Assembly: GCA_030544215.1 (NCBI GenBank)
Contig: JARZZO010000008.1
Location: forward strand, 30,233,614 to 30,297,613
Source of the DNA: Zantedeschia hybrid cultivar
Taxonomy: Eukaryota; Streptophyta; Magnoliopsida; Alismatales; Araceae
DNA: 64,000 nucleotides
Direction of reading: 5' to 3'
Of the stretch, positions 23,640-34,239 are shown in pieces; the stretch's first letter is position 1, and every line of letters begins with the position of its first letter. The notes beneath the pieces were generated by a model. The model was not told where the DNA came from. It searched no databases and saw only the letters and a program-made list of their open reading frames with translations. A program made the position numbers and the translations under genes.

Positions 23640-25029
23640 AAGAAATTCCCGAAGTACTAGTATGTATTCAACTTTTAATCCTCTATCTGTATTCTTTGAG
23701 GATTTTACATGATGACTAAAGCCAATATTCCATAAAGTGGAAATGAGTTCTATAGCTTCATAGTCTTCATCGGATTCCAAAGCACGCCTTTTGATTGGAG
23801 ATGTAAGGGAGAATTCGGGGAATTCATAACGAGGCAAGCTGAGCTAAGTAAGACATCGATGGGGGTTGTACAACACAAGCTCAGTAGCCCCAATCAGCTT
23901 AAGCTCTGCACCGGATGCGCGGCGTACTCTAATAGGCTTTCCAACGAGTGCAAGTGGGGAAGAGTCAAACCCATTGGATGACATGCATCTTAGATACTCT
24001 CTCCAGTCAGCTCGGGTCTTGAGCTTTGGTACTTTGCTAATCATCCTCTCGTTGAATTTCACGATGTTGGAGATGTGGTGGATTGGGCTATTCAGGTAGA
24101 TTTGAAACGGTATTGCTGACATCCTTGTGTGATATTCAAATTTAAAGTGTAGCTCGACCCATAAAGCAAAGAGCAACATGCACCCATAAGGAGGTTGACC
24201 TATGGACGCCGCAGAGAGCCCACTGTAGAGATAAGCCAGGATCGCAGTGCTAATGGATTTTCCCTCGAAGATCGCGCAGATCACGCTGACTTGATCATCT
24301 TCAAGGATGTTGTCTTGCGCGGGAAAGAACAGAGCCCCGGCAAGGCACGTGACGAAAGCTTTCATCACATCTTCAGCTTCATCCTGCCTCAGATCATCAT
24401 TCTCTTATAAGGTCCACTCTGCAAGCTTCGCGAGGTTAATTCCTTTCTTGGTAAGGCACCCTTTTACCTCTGTGGGGTCCTTCATGATTGACATCAGCAG
24501 TTGTTGGCCGGTGATCTTTTCCTTCATCAAGGCCATCTTATTCTTGATCTTCGGAAGGCCAAACTAAAGCTCCACCTCTTCTAGAAGGATAGTGCACTCG
24601 AACTGAGGGAAAAGAAAGGTGTGGGTTTGAGGATGCCATTACTCAATCAAGGCACCCATGGCCGCCCAATCCACGTTTGGGCTCTTGTAGTGCTTAGCAT
24701 GGACTACCAAGCCTTAGAGATTCCACTTGGAGATAAAGGTCTGCATGGAGAGTTTGATACTCTTAGCATGTTTGCGAATCCAAGGGAGGGAGGTGAATTT
24801 CCTTGGACCGGAAAACATAGGGTACGTCTGGAAAATAGAAGAAAGGATCAATTGAAGAACTTGAAGAAAACATGTAGAACGTGGGGGGAGAAAGAGAAAA
24901 TTGAAGAAGAAGGATGGAAGGAAAGATAATTCAACTTACTTAGAGGTTGGGATCTCTTCCGATTAGATGATTCTCCACGTCAGAGAGCTTCTCCGGCATC
25001 CTTCTCATCCTCTTGCTTGAAGAACTCAT
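23640..25029 (-). pseudogene. Antisense accessory gene of Tat2, DUF7745-like
   Basis: Read 25029 to 23640. Exon 1 (25029-24940) starts MSSSSKRMRRMPEKLSDVE; a 112-base GT...AG intron (24939-24828) leads to a long exon. The exon reads KLSMQTFISKW, HPQTHTFLFPQFECTILLEE, then MMKAFVTCLAGALFFPAQDN and a region with the hydrophobic pattern of the plant DUF7745 domain. TAA/TAG stops at four places plus one at the exon 1 end (NL*) kill it. Such proteins are known as extra ORFs of plant gypsy elements; their function is unknown. Orientation is opposite to the element. Confidence 0.6.
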
Positions 25030-26390
25030 CTTGTTTTCGAGCTTCTTCCTTCTTGAAACCTTGGAAATCCCTCAAACTTGGAAGAAAAACTCTAACCTTT
25101 ATCTCTAGATTGTGGTAGGATTGCTTTAAAACAAGTTAATGGTGTTTATATAGAAGGAATTGCGATCTTAGAAAGGCTTTTCCGGATTGGAAAAGGGATG
25201 AGTATGGGAAGAGTTAGAATCCGAGTAGAGAACAGTCAGAACCTGTTTCTGCGACTGAAAAGGCGTCGTGGAACAGGGACGCATTTTAGATGGGTAAAGG
25301 GCGTCGGCGCGACACGACGCATTTCAATCTTTTTTGTCATTTACCCAAAATTCTATATTTTGATGCTTAATTAAACACTTGCTTGAAACTACTAATGATT
25401 TTTGAGTGCAGGAAAATCAAGAAAATTCAAATGAAGATGGAAAATATCAAGAAGATCCCACTGTGGGAGTTTATGAGTCTCGACCGTGGCAAAAAAGACG
25501 GTTAACTCTATCCTTGTATTCCTTTCATGTAATTAATTTGCATAATGATCATTACTATATGTTAAATATTTATTATAGTACAACAAGGACCGTGTGGTTT
25601 TGATGAAACTGGAATTTGAGTTCCCCTACAACAAAAACGGTGATAATTCCAGAGAATTCTTAATCGCACGGATAGGCCATTAGGTTGTTAATTAGTGGGG
25701 ACGATGGTTCTACTTTTGTAAAACGATGCGTGGATAAATGAACTTCGGCTTAGCACTGAATTGCAATAATTGATATCTTGACTCATTAATGAAAATTTAG
25801 CAATATTATTCTTGATTAATTTATATTTTATTTGACTTTATATTTTTCTTTTAGTCCAGCATGCATCATGTAGGACTTTGAAATCACTGTGATAAGAATT
25901 AATTATTGATTAAGTTTCAGACCATTGATCAAGTAATTTAAACATGATATGAAATATTCCATTCTGAATTAAGTATCTTGATCATCTTTGAGGTTCGCTT
26001 AAAGATATTCTTGGAATTCTATCATTTCTTGGACTCTTATCCAATATTTCTTGTTTTCTTTTAAGATCTATCATGGCTGCAGCACGTCCACATTGGCTGG
26101 CAATCGCCACATTGGCTGGCAATCGCTCCCCATGATGAAACCTGCAGTGTCTATGACCTGGGGTACTTCCCACTCCGTGGAGGTTGATCGACTTTATTTT
26201 ATTTCCTTGTCTACTTCATCCAGACAAGATTAATTCCATTGATCTCCTTGAGTTATCTTTATCGATGATTTTGAAAAAAATTACAATCATGTGATGTTAA
26301 GAGCGTGTCTCATCACACCTTAGCATCACCTTTTCAGTACATTCCATTTCATTTCACTCCCTTGCAAAGACGATGCCAAGGTGAGGCAGC
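25030..26390. other. Non-coding region between Tat2 antisense gene and its 3' LTR
   Basis: AT-rich with no credible gene. It holds two dyads (cores 25263-25282 and 25301-25320) just upstream of the antisense gene start, and a perfect tandem duplication of cacattggctggcaatcgc near 26088-26126. The last bases (aaggtgaggcagc) would be the polypurine tract, but it is weak. Confidence 0.55.
25258..25330. repeat. Dyad motif pair upstream of the antisense gene
   Basis: Two GCGTC-N10-GACGC units 38 bp apart, spacers gtggaacagg and ggcgcgacac. Confidence 0.85.
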
Positions 26391-27794
26391 TGTAGACACG
26401 CTAATTTTGACACCATCTTGAGTAAATTTCATATCATATAAGAATGCCTCAGAATGGTCTGGTATTTAATCATTGGTTGATTTTTATTAATCTTTCTGAA
26501 ATCTAAATAGTATCGGGTCAGACAGACATAACTTAAGTTAATTAATTAAATTGATTTTAACTCAAATTTTGATTAAAATATGAAGAAGTCTAAAAGACGT
26601 CGCTCTGTACAGACGCCATTTAGAGTTTATTCATATTTTGATATTTAAATTTAAATTTTTAATTAATTAATTAATTAGCTAAAACACGTCTGCCAGGTAC
26701 GACGCAATTTTGGTCTCCTAAGTTGTTTCTGCCTCTTTGCCGGATGTTTATCCTTATCTAATTAGTGTAAAAGGCGTCTTCATTGGGCAACGCATTTTAT
26801 ACAATTACAGATAATGATGAACTTTTTTCGGATGTTTATCCTTATCTTAATCAGTCTGAAAGGCGTCTCCCAGGGGCGACGCATTTTAGATTAATTACAG
26901 ATAATGATGAATTAATCTGTGTTTATCTGTTTGTTAAGCTAAATAAACTTTAAAATTTCTTCATGTAAATCCGCGAATGTAAAAGTCCATAAATACCCAG
27001 CCTCTTGGTCAAGTGACAGTTAGTGATATGAATAATAGTGATAATAGTGTCAGTGATCTGGATAATAGTGAGAGTGACAGTGATAGTGATTGTTAGTTGA
27101 GCAATAATTGAGTAAAGAATCTTGGCGACGACGTCCAAATGCTGAAGGATCGAGGTGCTGCTTCCAGGAGTTCTTCGTCCATCCAAGATCCTTTCAAAAC
27201 CAAGACTTTCCAGGGGCCATCTAGCTTAGCTTCTAATTAATTTCTGCATCCTTCTCATATTTTTTATCACATTAGCCTCACGTTTTCATCACACCACTCC
27301 ATGCAACACACACTCACCATCATTCTTTTTCAATCTATATCTTAAAGGAGATTAAAAGACCACCCAACAAGTGAGTTCAATTGTCTAGTTGCATGCTCAA
27401 CATTTCCACTAGAATAGATACTATATCTATCTGAGTTCTCATTGTGTTCTTTCTCTATTTCCATTTTCTTGCAAGGTTCAAAAGAAGAATCAAGAGGAGG
27501 GAATCAACAATGAACAACAAGGAATCTGGACGATCCTCAAAACCCAGTAAACAGTCAAAACAAGAACGAAGACAAAAAGGGCTCTATTTCTTCAGCCGGC
27601 TGAAGGAGAGGAATCAAGAACCTCAACAATCTCCCACATCCAAACAGGTAGGCAATCAAACTTTCTTCTTTTGGAACTTTTTAGTTAAAAGTTTCTGGCG
27701 ATCACATTCACTTAGTTTCTTTTTAATAGGTTTATTTTTCACTTAATCAACATAATCTTTCATGATAATCACACACTCAATTTGAGCACTCACA
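26391..27794 (+). repeat. 3' LTR of Tat2
   Basis: 1404 bp, TGTAGACACGC...GCACTCACA. Contains four dyads (cores 26597-26616, 26686-26705, 26774-26793, 26863-26882), a TATA box near 26985, a gtgata-rich simple repeat (27016-27100), the short frame 27444-27746 and the palindrome CTTCAGCCGGCTGAAG (27590-27605). The short frame shares GL(S/Y)FFSRLKE(G/R)NQE with the Tat1 LTR frame. Confidence 0.87.
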
Positions 27795-28521
27795 GTCACT
27801 ATCACTGTAATCACTCACGATCACTATATCACTTAAGATCACTAACACTCACAATTATTCAGATCACTAACACTAACTTTTTACTGACCAAGAGGCTGGG
27901 TATCTATAGACCTTTACATCCACAGTTATTAATGGATTTACATGAAGAAATTTTGGAATTTATCCAGCTTAACAAACAAATAAACACAGATTAATTCATC
28001 ATTATCTGTAATTAATTTAAAACGCGTCGCCAATGGCAGACGCCTTTCAGACTGATTAAGATAAGGATAAACATCCGGGAAAAGTTTATCTTTATCTGTA
28101 ATTGTATAAAACGCGTCGCCCAAGGAAGACGCCTTTTACACTGATTAAGATAAGGATAAACATCCGAAAAAGAGACAGAAACAGCTTAGGAGACCTAAAT
28201 TACGTTGTGCCTGGTAGACGTGTTTTAGCTAATTAATCAATTAATTAAAATCTAAATTTAAATATCAAAATAGGAATAAACTCTAAATGGCGTCTTCACA
28301 GGGCGATGTCTTTTAGACTTCTTCATATTTTAATCAAAATTTGAGTTAAAATCAATTTAATTAATTAACTTAAGCTATGTCTGTCTGACCCGACACTATT
28401 TAGATTATTAATTCAGAAAGATTAATAAAAATTAACCAATGATTAAATATCAGACAATTTTGAGGTATTATTATATGATATGAAATTTACTCAAGATAAT
28501 GTCAAAATTAGCATGTCTACA
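27795..28521 (-). repeat. Truncated LTR of Tat3
   Basis: Element-sense TGTAGACATGC start at 28521. It matches the U3 half of the Tat LTRs and breaks off in the gtgata-rich stretch at 27795, exactly where the Tat2 LTR ends. Four dyads (cores 28024-28043, 28114-28133, 28202-28221, 28290-28309). The remainder should lie beyond the left end of Tat2. Confidence 0.82.
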
Positions 28522-29867
28522 CGGCGCACAGAAACCTGTCTATTATATCTGTCGGGCACTTTACGGGGCTGAGCTTCAGGACCCAACGCTGGAAAAATTG
28601 GCGCTTGCCTTGGTCGCATCCACAAGGAGACTTCGACCATATTTTCTAGCACACCCGGTAAAAGTGCTCACCAACCAACCCTTAGAGTAGGTTCTCTCTC
28701 GCCTCGAAGTATCCGGGAGGCTTGCCAAGTGGTCCATAGAGCTAGGCGAGTTCAATATCTACTACGGGACACGAACCGTAATAACGGTACAAGCTCTCGT
28801 TAACTTCATCGTGGAATTAACTCCTGAGGGATCTTTGGCTCAGAAGCTGGCCGAGGGTGAAGAACTCGACTCCTCCTTATCATGACCTTCGGCCAACAAC
28901 TTCTCGGCCAAATCACCTAGCTCAAGCAGTAACTAGTGTCTCTTTGTGGACGGGTCCGTGTGCGCCTTGGGCAACGGCGCTGGATGGGTCCTATTGTCTC
29001 CAGATGAAGTGGTCGCCGAGTACGCTCTCTGCTTCACCTTCCCTACCACCAATAATGCGGCGGAGTACGAAGCTCTAATATCGGGACTCTGGGCCGTAAG
29101 ATGAATCGGCATATTGGAGTTAAGCACATTTAACGACTCCCAGTTGATTGTCAGCCAAGTAAACAGGGAGTATGATGCCCGAGACGCTCTCATGGTGGCC
29201 GACCTTCAGGTAACAAAGAATATCCGAGCTGACTTCGATTATTTTACTGTCAAATGGATCCCTCGGTCCAAAAACACCAGGGCCGATGCTCTCTCCCGTC
29301 TGTCATCGACTCACGAATGGTGAGGAAGCCGAATGGTACTCGTAGAAGAACTCCTTGCTCCGAGTATCAATTGGCCAGAGAAGGTAATGCAAATTGAACT
29401 TTCTCAAGACGAGACCTGGATGACCCCATTGTTGAATTATATCCTCCGAGGGGAACTTCCATCCGACAAAAAGGAGCCAAGGCGTATTTGGTTGCGCTCC
29501 ACCCAATTCCTTTTTATAGAAGGGTTGTTGTATAAAAGATCTTTCGGTCGACCAGTTCTCAGATGTCTCAACCCAGTCGAGGCCGATTACGCCTTCAATA
29601 AGGCAGGGGTACTGACGGCCAAACCTTCGGCAAGATGCAGCCGGGCTCATCCGGCATTGTGATCAAAGCCAGCGGTTCAGCCCGCTTATTCATCGGTTGG
29701 TTACATTGCTGACACCCTTGTCAGTTCTGTGGCCTTTTGCCCAGTGGGGCATAGACCTTCTCGGCTCATTTCCCGCGGCAACTGGCCAAAGGAAATTTCT
29801 TATTGTTGCTGTTGATTATTTCACCAAGTGGGTAGAGGCTGAGCCCCTCGCGACAATTGCAGATATT
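28522..29867 (+). pseudogene. Tat4 pol fragment: RNase H, second RNase H and start of integrase
   Basis: Plus-strand fragments read GAQKPVYYICRALYGAE and RPYFLAHPVKVLTNQPLE (RNase H), LFVDGSVCALGNGAGWVL and TNNAAEYEALISGL with SKNTRADALSRLSS (archaeal-type second RNase H), and WPFAQWGIDLLGSFP with DYFTKWVEAEPLA (integrase core, first Asp). Stops at 28686 and near 28884, 28930, 29101 and 29321, and a scrambled stretch around 29600-29700, show it is dead. It starts at the Tat3 LTR edge and stops at about 29867. It is a lineage different from Tat1. Confidence 0.8.
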
Positions 29868-30812
29868 TGAAGGTCCTTCCTCTTTATTTTGATTTCTGTT
29901 TCACCAGAAATTTTCACAGATGTTATTTTAACATGTCTATTATGTGTTCAAAAAATTTTATATTTTTTCTGAGATCATTTGATATATATTCCATGAATTT
30001 ATCTACAGTCTATATAATCTATCCTAGCAGCGTGTTCGGTTGGACTTGCGGGTGTTATAACTCCTTCAGTTCAAATCCAAATACTACCAAATTTTGTGGA
30101 GACATTTTTCATATTGCTGTTGGCCTCTCTGTAAATGTTGATAATTTTCTAACCCTATTTGTCATTTATTTTGCCCTCTATTTTGATTTGCTGAAATTTT
30201 GTTAAAGTCTCATTTTTGGATTCAAAGCAGGAGTCCAAAAGCATTTCAAATCGATTCAGAAATTGATAAAACCTTATCTACATGTTTAATTTAACTTATC
30301 TATCATGTTCACCAATTTTTTCTATTTTTAAAATCCGTTTGCTATTTTTTGACCTATTTATGGAGTTTTCAACTTTATAATTAGGTTTAGTTCCTGAAAA
30401 TTATGTTTATTTGTCCAAAAATTATGAGAATATTCTTGAAGCATATTATTCCATCAAGAAATATTTTGGTATCAACTATGTTCAACTTTCGCAACTATAT
30501 GACCATGTTGGCTCTTTAAGTTGTTATTTTATAAGTAAAAGTATGTCTTTCGACTTATAATTATATGTAGCATTTGGTTAAGTCAATTTTTAGATCTATG
30601 CTTATCTTACGCTTGCTAGTATGTCGTTGTGTCATATTTGTATGACCATGTTTGAACATTGTTATCTTAAGGAGATCGTAGGATCCGATTTCGATATAAG
30701 GAGCCTTATTAGATAGGACTTTTGAACTCGAGGACAACATGTAAAATCATGATTTCCGATCGACTAAACCAGAGGATAGCGATACGTAACAAAAGTAATA
30801 TGTTGTCAGTGT
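29868..30812. repeat. Duplicated AT-rich segment, copy 1 left part
   Basis: Non-coding; aligns by eye with 60470-61360 (shared words such as aacatgtctattatgtgt and catttgatatatattcc). It continues after copia C at 58390. The sequence agtgt at 30808-30812 is the left target duplication of copia C. Confidence 0.75.
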
Positions 30813-32314
30813 TGTTAGTCTTAGGTGGCCTATAAGCCCATATGATTTTGTAATCTCATTCATTTATTAATAAAATGGCATAATATTCATTATGTGTAAT
30901 GCGTATTGTTATCCTCTCATAATGAAGTCCGTGAATATGTGCGATCACTTAAACACACATATTTTTAATAGTTCTTAGTTGGAGGATATCCGAGAAGGGC
31001 ATCGAATATCCAGTTAGACTAGTACAGATTACTCCCGTTCATAAGATGAGGGTGACTGATCTCATAGTCACTTGTATGGATACACTAAGGTGAATCTGTA
31101 GGTGCTCATTAAAGAATGAGTTTACTGAACTGATTCGACTGAATCGCTAGATGGTATTGTACCTCATTGTCAACTAGCATGATTCTATTGTCACAGTTGC
31201 GTGGATAGTCCTCGGACCTGAGACACCAAGGACACCTTGTTGGTGGACTTCTGTGCTTTGACCTTGGTTTATGAATATCTAACCACGGGATTCTAAACAG
31301 TCAAGAATTGGGTACAGCGGAATACTGTCGAAGGGAATTGAGTGTCAATAAGGAATCATTAGCTCTCGATACTTAGAGAGAGAATGCTCTAGGAAGGATG
31401 TGCAGATGTCCCTAGCCAGAGCGGACGATAATATCGGAAAAGGAGTTTTCCGATATTATACGGCAGCGTTCGATCCAAATGAGTCGACCAGTTAGGGTTT
31501 GACAGTATACCATACCCAGAGTTGACTCGAGAGCATTAAACGAATGAAATATTATATCTATGCGGTGATTGTTGGCGGAAAGGTTCCAAGAGTGGGTTAC
31601 TTAACCTCGATACCTTCTGGATTCACGCAGTGTTGCTTGGCACCCAACGTGATCGGAGGCCCGATCGAATTTGATGTGCGCCATTGATACAGTTGATTAA
31701 TTAATTAATATGAGTTATTAATTGATTAATCAGCCAGTGAGGAGTCACTGGGCTTATAGGGCCATTAACCGGACTAGTTATTGGTCCTAGAGGGTCACAC
31801 ATAAATGATTCTCAAAGCGATGGATAAATAAGTGAGTTTTATATGAACCGGGGGTTTTTATGAAAAATCGCGTGGTTAATATAAAATGTAGCGAACGGGC
31901 TGAGTAGGCCAGGTTGTTGCTAACCCTAGCCGCCCCCTCCTCTCTTCCTCTCTCTCTCTGGCGCCCCAGGCCGGTTCCGATTTCCCGGTCTTCTCCGCCG
32001 CTTCTCCGACCCCCGTTCGACGGGAAATCGTTCGCGCATTGCGGCGAACGGCGGATGCTTCGTGGGCTGCGACGAGCTAGTATCGTGAGGATATCGACCG
32101 CAAGGAGGATCGCGTGGACTCCGCTAGAGGTCGGGCGCTTGCGCGGCTTGCAGTGTCACACCGACGGAACCGATCGGTCGCGGATTCGAATCTACGCACG
32201 GCAAGTGTCTAATCCGATTATCAGTTTTTGTATGTTCGAAATAGGAACGGATCGCTGTTTTAAATATTTATTTTCCGCTGCATGAGCGATCTGGAGAAAC
32301 ACGAGAACCTAACA
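30813..32314 (+). repeat. 5' LTR of copia C
   Basis: 1502 bp, TGTTAGTCTT...ACCTAACA, related to the copia B LTR. TATA box tataaaa at 31880-31886. Confidence 0.92.
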
Positions 32315-32315
32315 A

Positions 32316-32328
32316 TGATATCAGAGCC
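32316..32328 (+). promoter_or_regulatory. Primer binding site of copia C (mutated)
   Basis: TGATATCAGAGCC, one base different from the initiator-Met complement TGGTATCAGAGCC. Confidence 0.85.
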
Positions 32329-34239
32329 AGGTTCCACTGTTTCTCGTCACGCGAGATGAAGAACGGAGATTATTGCGGCTTCATACTGGCTTTCCAATCA
32401 TTGGGGACGAGGGTTATGACCCCTGATCCTTTGGGATGGCTCACTGGTCCTCCCTTGGGTTGCCGCCAGTATCGGAGTGCCCACTGGAGGGGCCTCCTTT
32501 CTTCTTCCTCTTTGGTTTTTGAGAAAATTTTAAGGGAGTTTTTAGGGCTCGACCTGTAGCCTATTTGTGCTTCTCCGGCGGGCCTGCCGGTGCCGGGGGC
32601 GTCACTGGTGGGGCTGCTCTGCGCCGGGGGCCTACTGCCGGGCGCCGCTACACAACCTCGCCGTCGGGTCAGCCACATGCAACAGCTCCTTTAGGGCGTC
32701 GGGTTACATGGGGCGAGAAGCCTGGCGGGCCGGCCCAAGCCGGTTCGGACCGACTCGGCCGGGCCCAGCCAAGGCCAGGGGCGGCAGATGCATGGCCGCA
32801 CCCTGGCTGAGCCCCATTTCTTTTTCCCCCATTTAAAACCCTTTCCCATTTATTAAACCTCTTGTTATAATTAAACCCTTTTGACTCAATTGATATATGA
32901 TTAGATTTTAAATTTTAAATTCCAAAAATGTTTTGAAAAATATTTTTTTTTATCTAATATTATTGAATTGGGTTATTAATGATTTTGGAATCATTATTAT
33001 TAACAAATTGTTGTTAAAGATTAGAGTTAGTTATTAATTTAAATGTTAAATTAATCACTAATTTTAATAGACTAATTTAAGTGTTAAATTAGTTATTATT
33101 AGTTAATTGAAATTAATTGTTAATTTAAGTGTTAAATTGATAATTAATTTTAATTATCTAATCTAATGGTTTAATTAAATGTTATTAATTAATTAGTGTT
33201 AATTATTAGTTTACGAATTAAATTAGTAATTAACATTAATAAATTAATCTAAAAGTTAGATTAGTAGTTAATAATTAATTTGTGTTAATTATTAGTTTAA
33301 GAGTTAAATTAGTGATTAACATTAATTAATTAACCAGTCTAAGAGTTAGATTAGTAATTAATAACTAATTAGAGTTGATTATCAATTTAAAAGTTAAATT
33401 AGTAATTAACTTTAATGGACTAGTCTAAGAGTTAGATTGGTTATTAATTATTAATAGTCTAATTGTTAGATTATTAATATGTTTTTAATCTAAATGTTAG
33501 ATTGTTTAATTATTAGAAATGTTCTAATTTGTATGGAATAATCAAGAATTATTAAATTTGGAGTGTGTGCACGTGATGTGTGTTTAATGTTTTTAAATTT
33601 AATTTAATTACATGCTTAAGTTATTAAATGAGTTTTTCAAAATTCAAATACCAATTTTGATTGGATCTTAGCCTTTTGAAAGCCAAAATTATTTGTTTTG
33701 AAAACAATTTTAAATAAAGCCATGTGATGCACTTATCATGTGTGGATTGTTTAAAACACACCATGGTTATGGATATACATTTATTTAATTATTCATGTGA
33801 TGAATGATTGTATGGATCGTGAATGCTTGAATGAGTATATTTATTAATTGTTAATAAATAGAGGTTTGCATACCTCTCCCTCTCTCATAATCCGATGTCC
33901 TTCTACCTCCTTCCGTCTTGTACTCGTCATAAGGCCTTCTTCTATTTTACATGTAATTCTAAAATTATTGTAATATGATCGAAGCAACTAAGGAAGGAGC
34001 GAGGACGATCCACAACTACTACTAGGAAGGCAGAAAGATGAAGATCTCTTGCCTATGTGTTTGCAGAATTATCTGAAGTAAATGTTATGTTAGATTGTGT
34101 GTGCGTTTGACTGTTGGTTTAGAGTTATACAATCCGTCAAAAATTAGTGGAAGTTAAAACTAGAATAAATGATCATATCTTGTTTTATATTTAATAAATA
34201 AATTTCTGCTAAAATAGATTTTATCTCCTGTAGGGAAAT
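32329..34239 (+). other. Leader of copia C, hairpin domain deleted
   Basis: Same plan as A and B: a GC-rich block (about 32390-32820), an AT-rich palindromic tract (32860-33560, repeats like taatttaagtgttaaatta) and a conserved block at 33985-34070. Where A and B have about 665-675 bases of hairpins, C jumps from gtttgactgttgg to gttatacaatccg at 34105-34137. No gene. Confidence 0.7.

Larger units (their letters stand above)
23469..27794 (+). mobile_element. Tat2: 3' part of a plus-strand Tat element
   Basis: Ends in a complete plus-strand LTR (26391-27794) preceded by a minus-strand accessory gene, the arrangement expected at the 3' end of a Tat element read on the plus strand. Its left part is cut by the Tat1 LTR edge at 23468, suggesting that Tat1 inserted into it. 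No primer site follows the LTR, so this is a 3' LTR and 27795 onward is its target. Confidence 0.72.

Noticed and set aside
26391..27794. 5' LTR of a plus-strand Tat element followed by its leader
   Set aside because: The LTR end CTCACA at 27794 is followed by inverted LTR sequence, not by the primer site seen next to the Tat1 LTR, so it is a 3' LTR.
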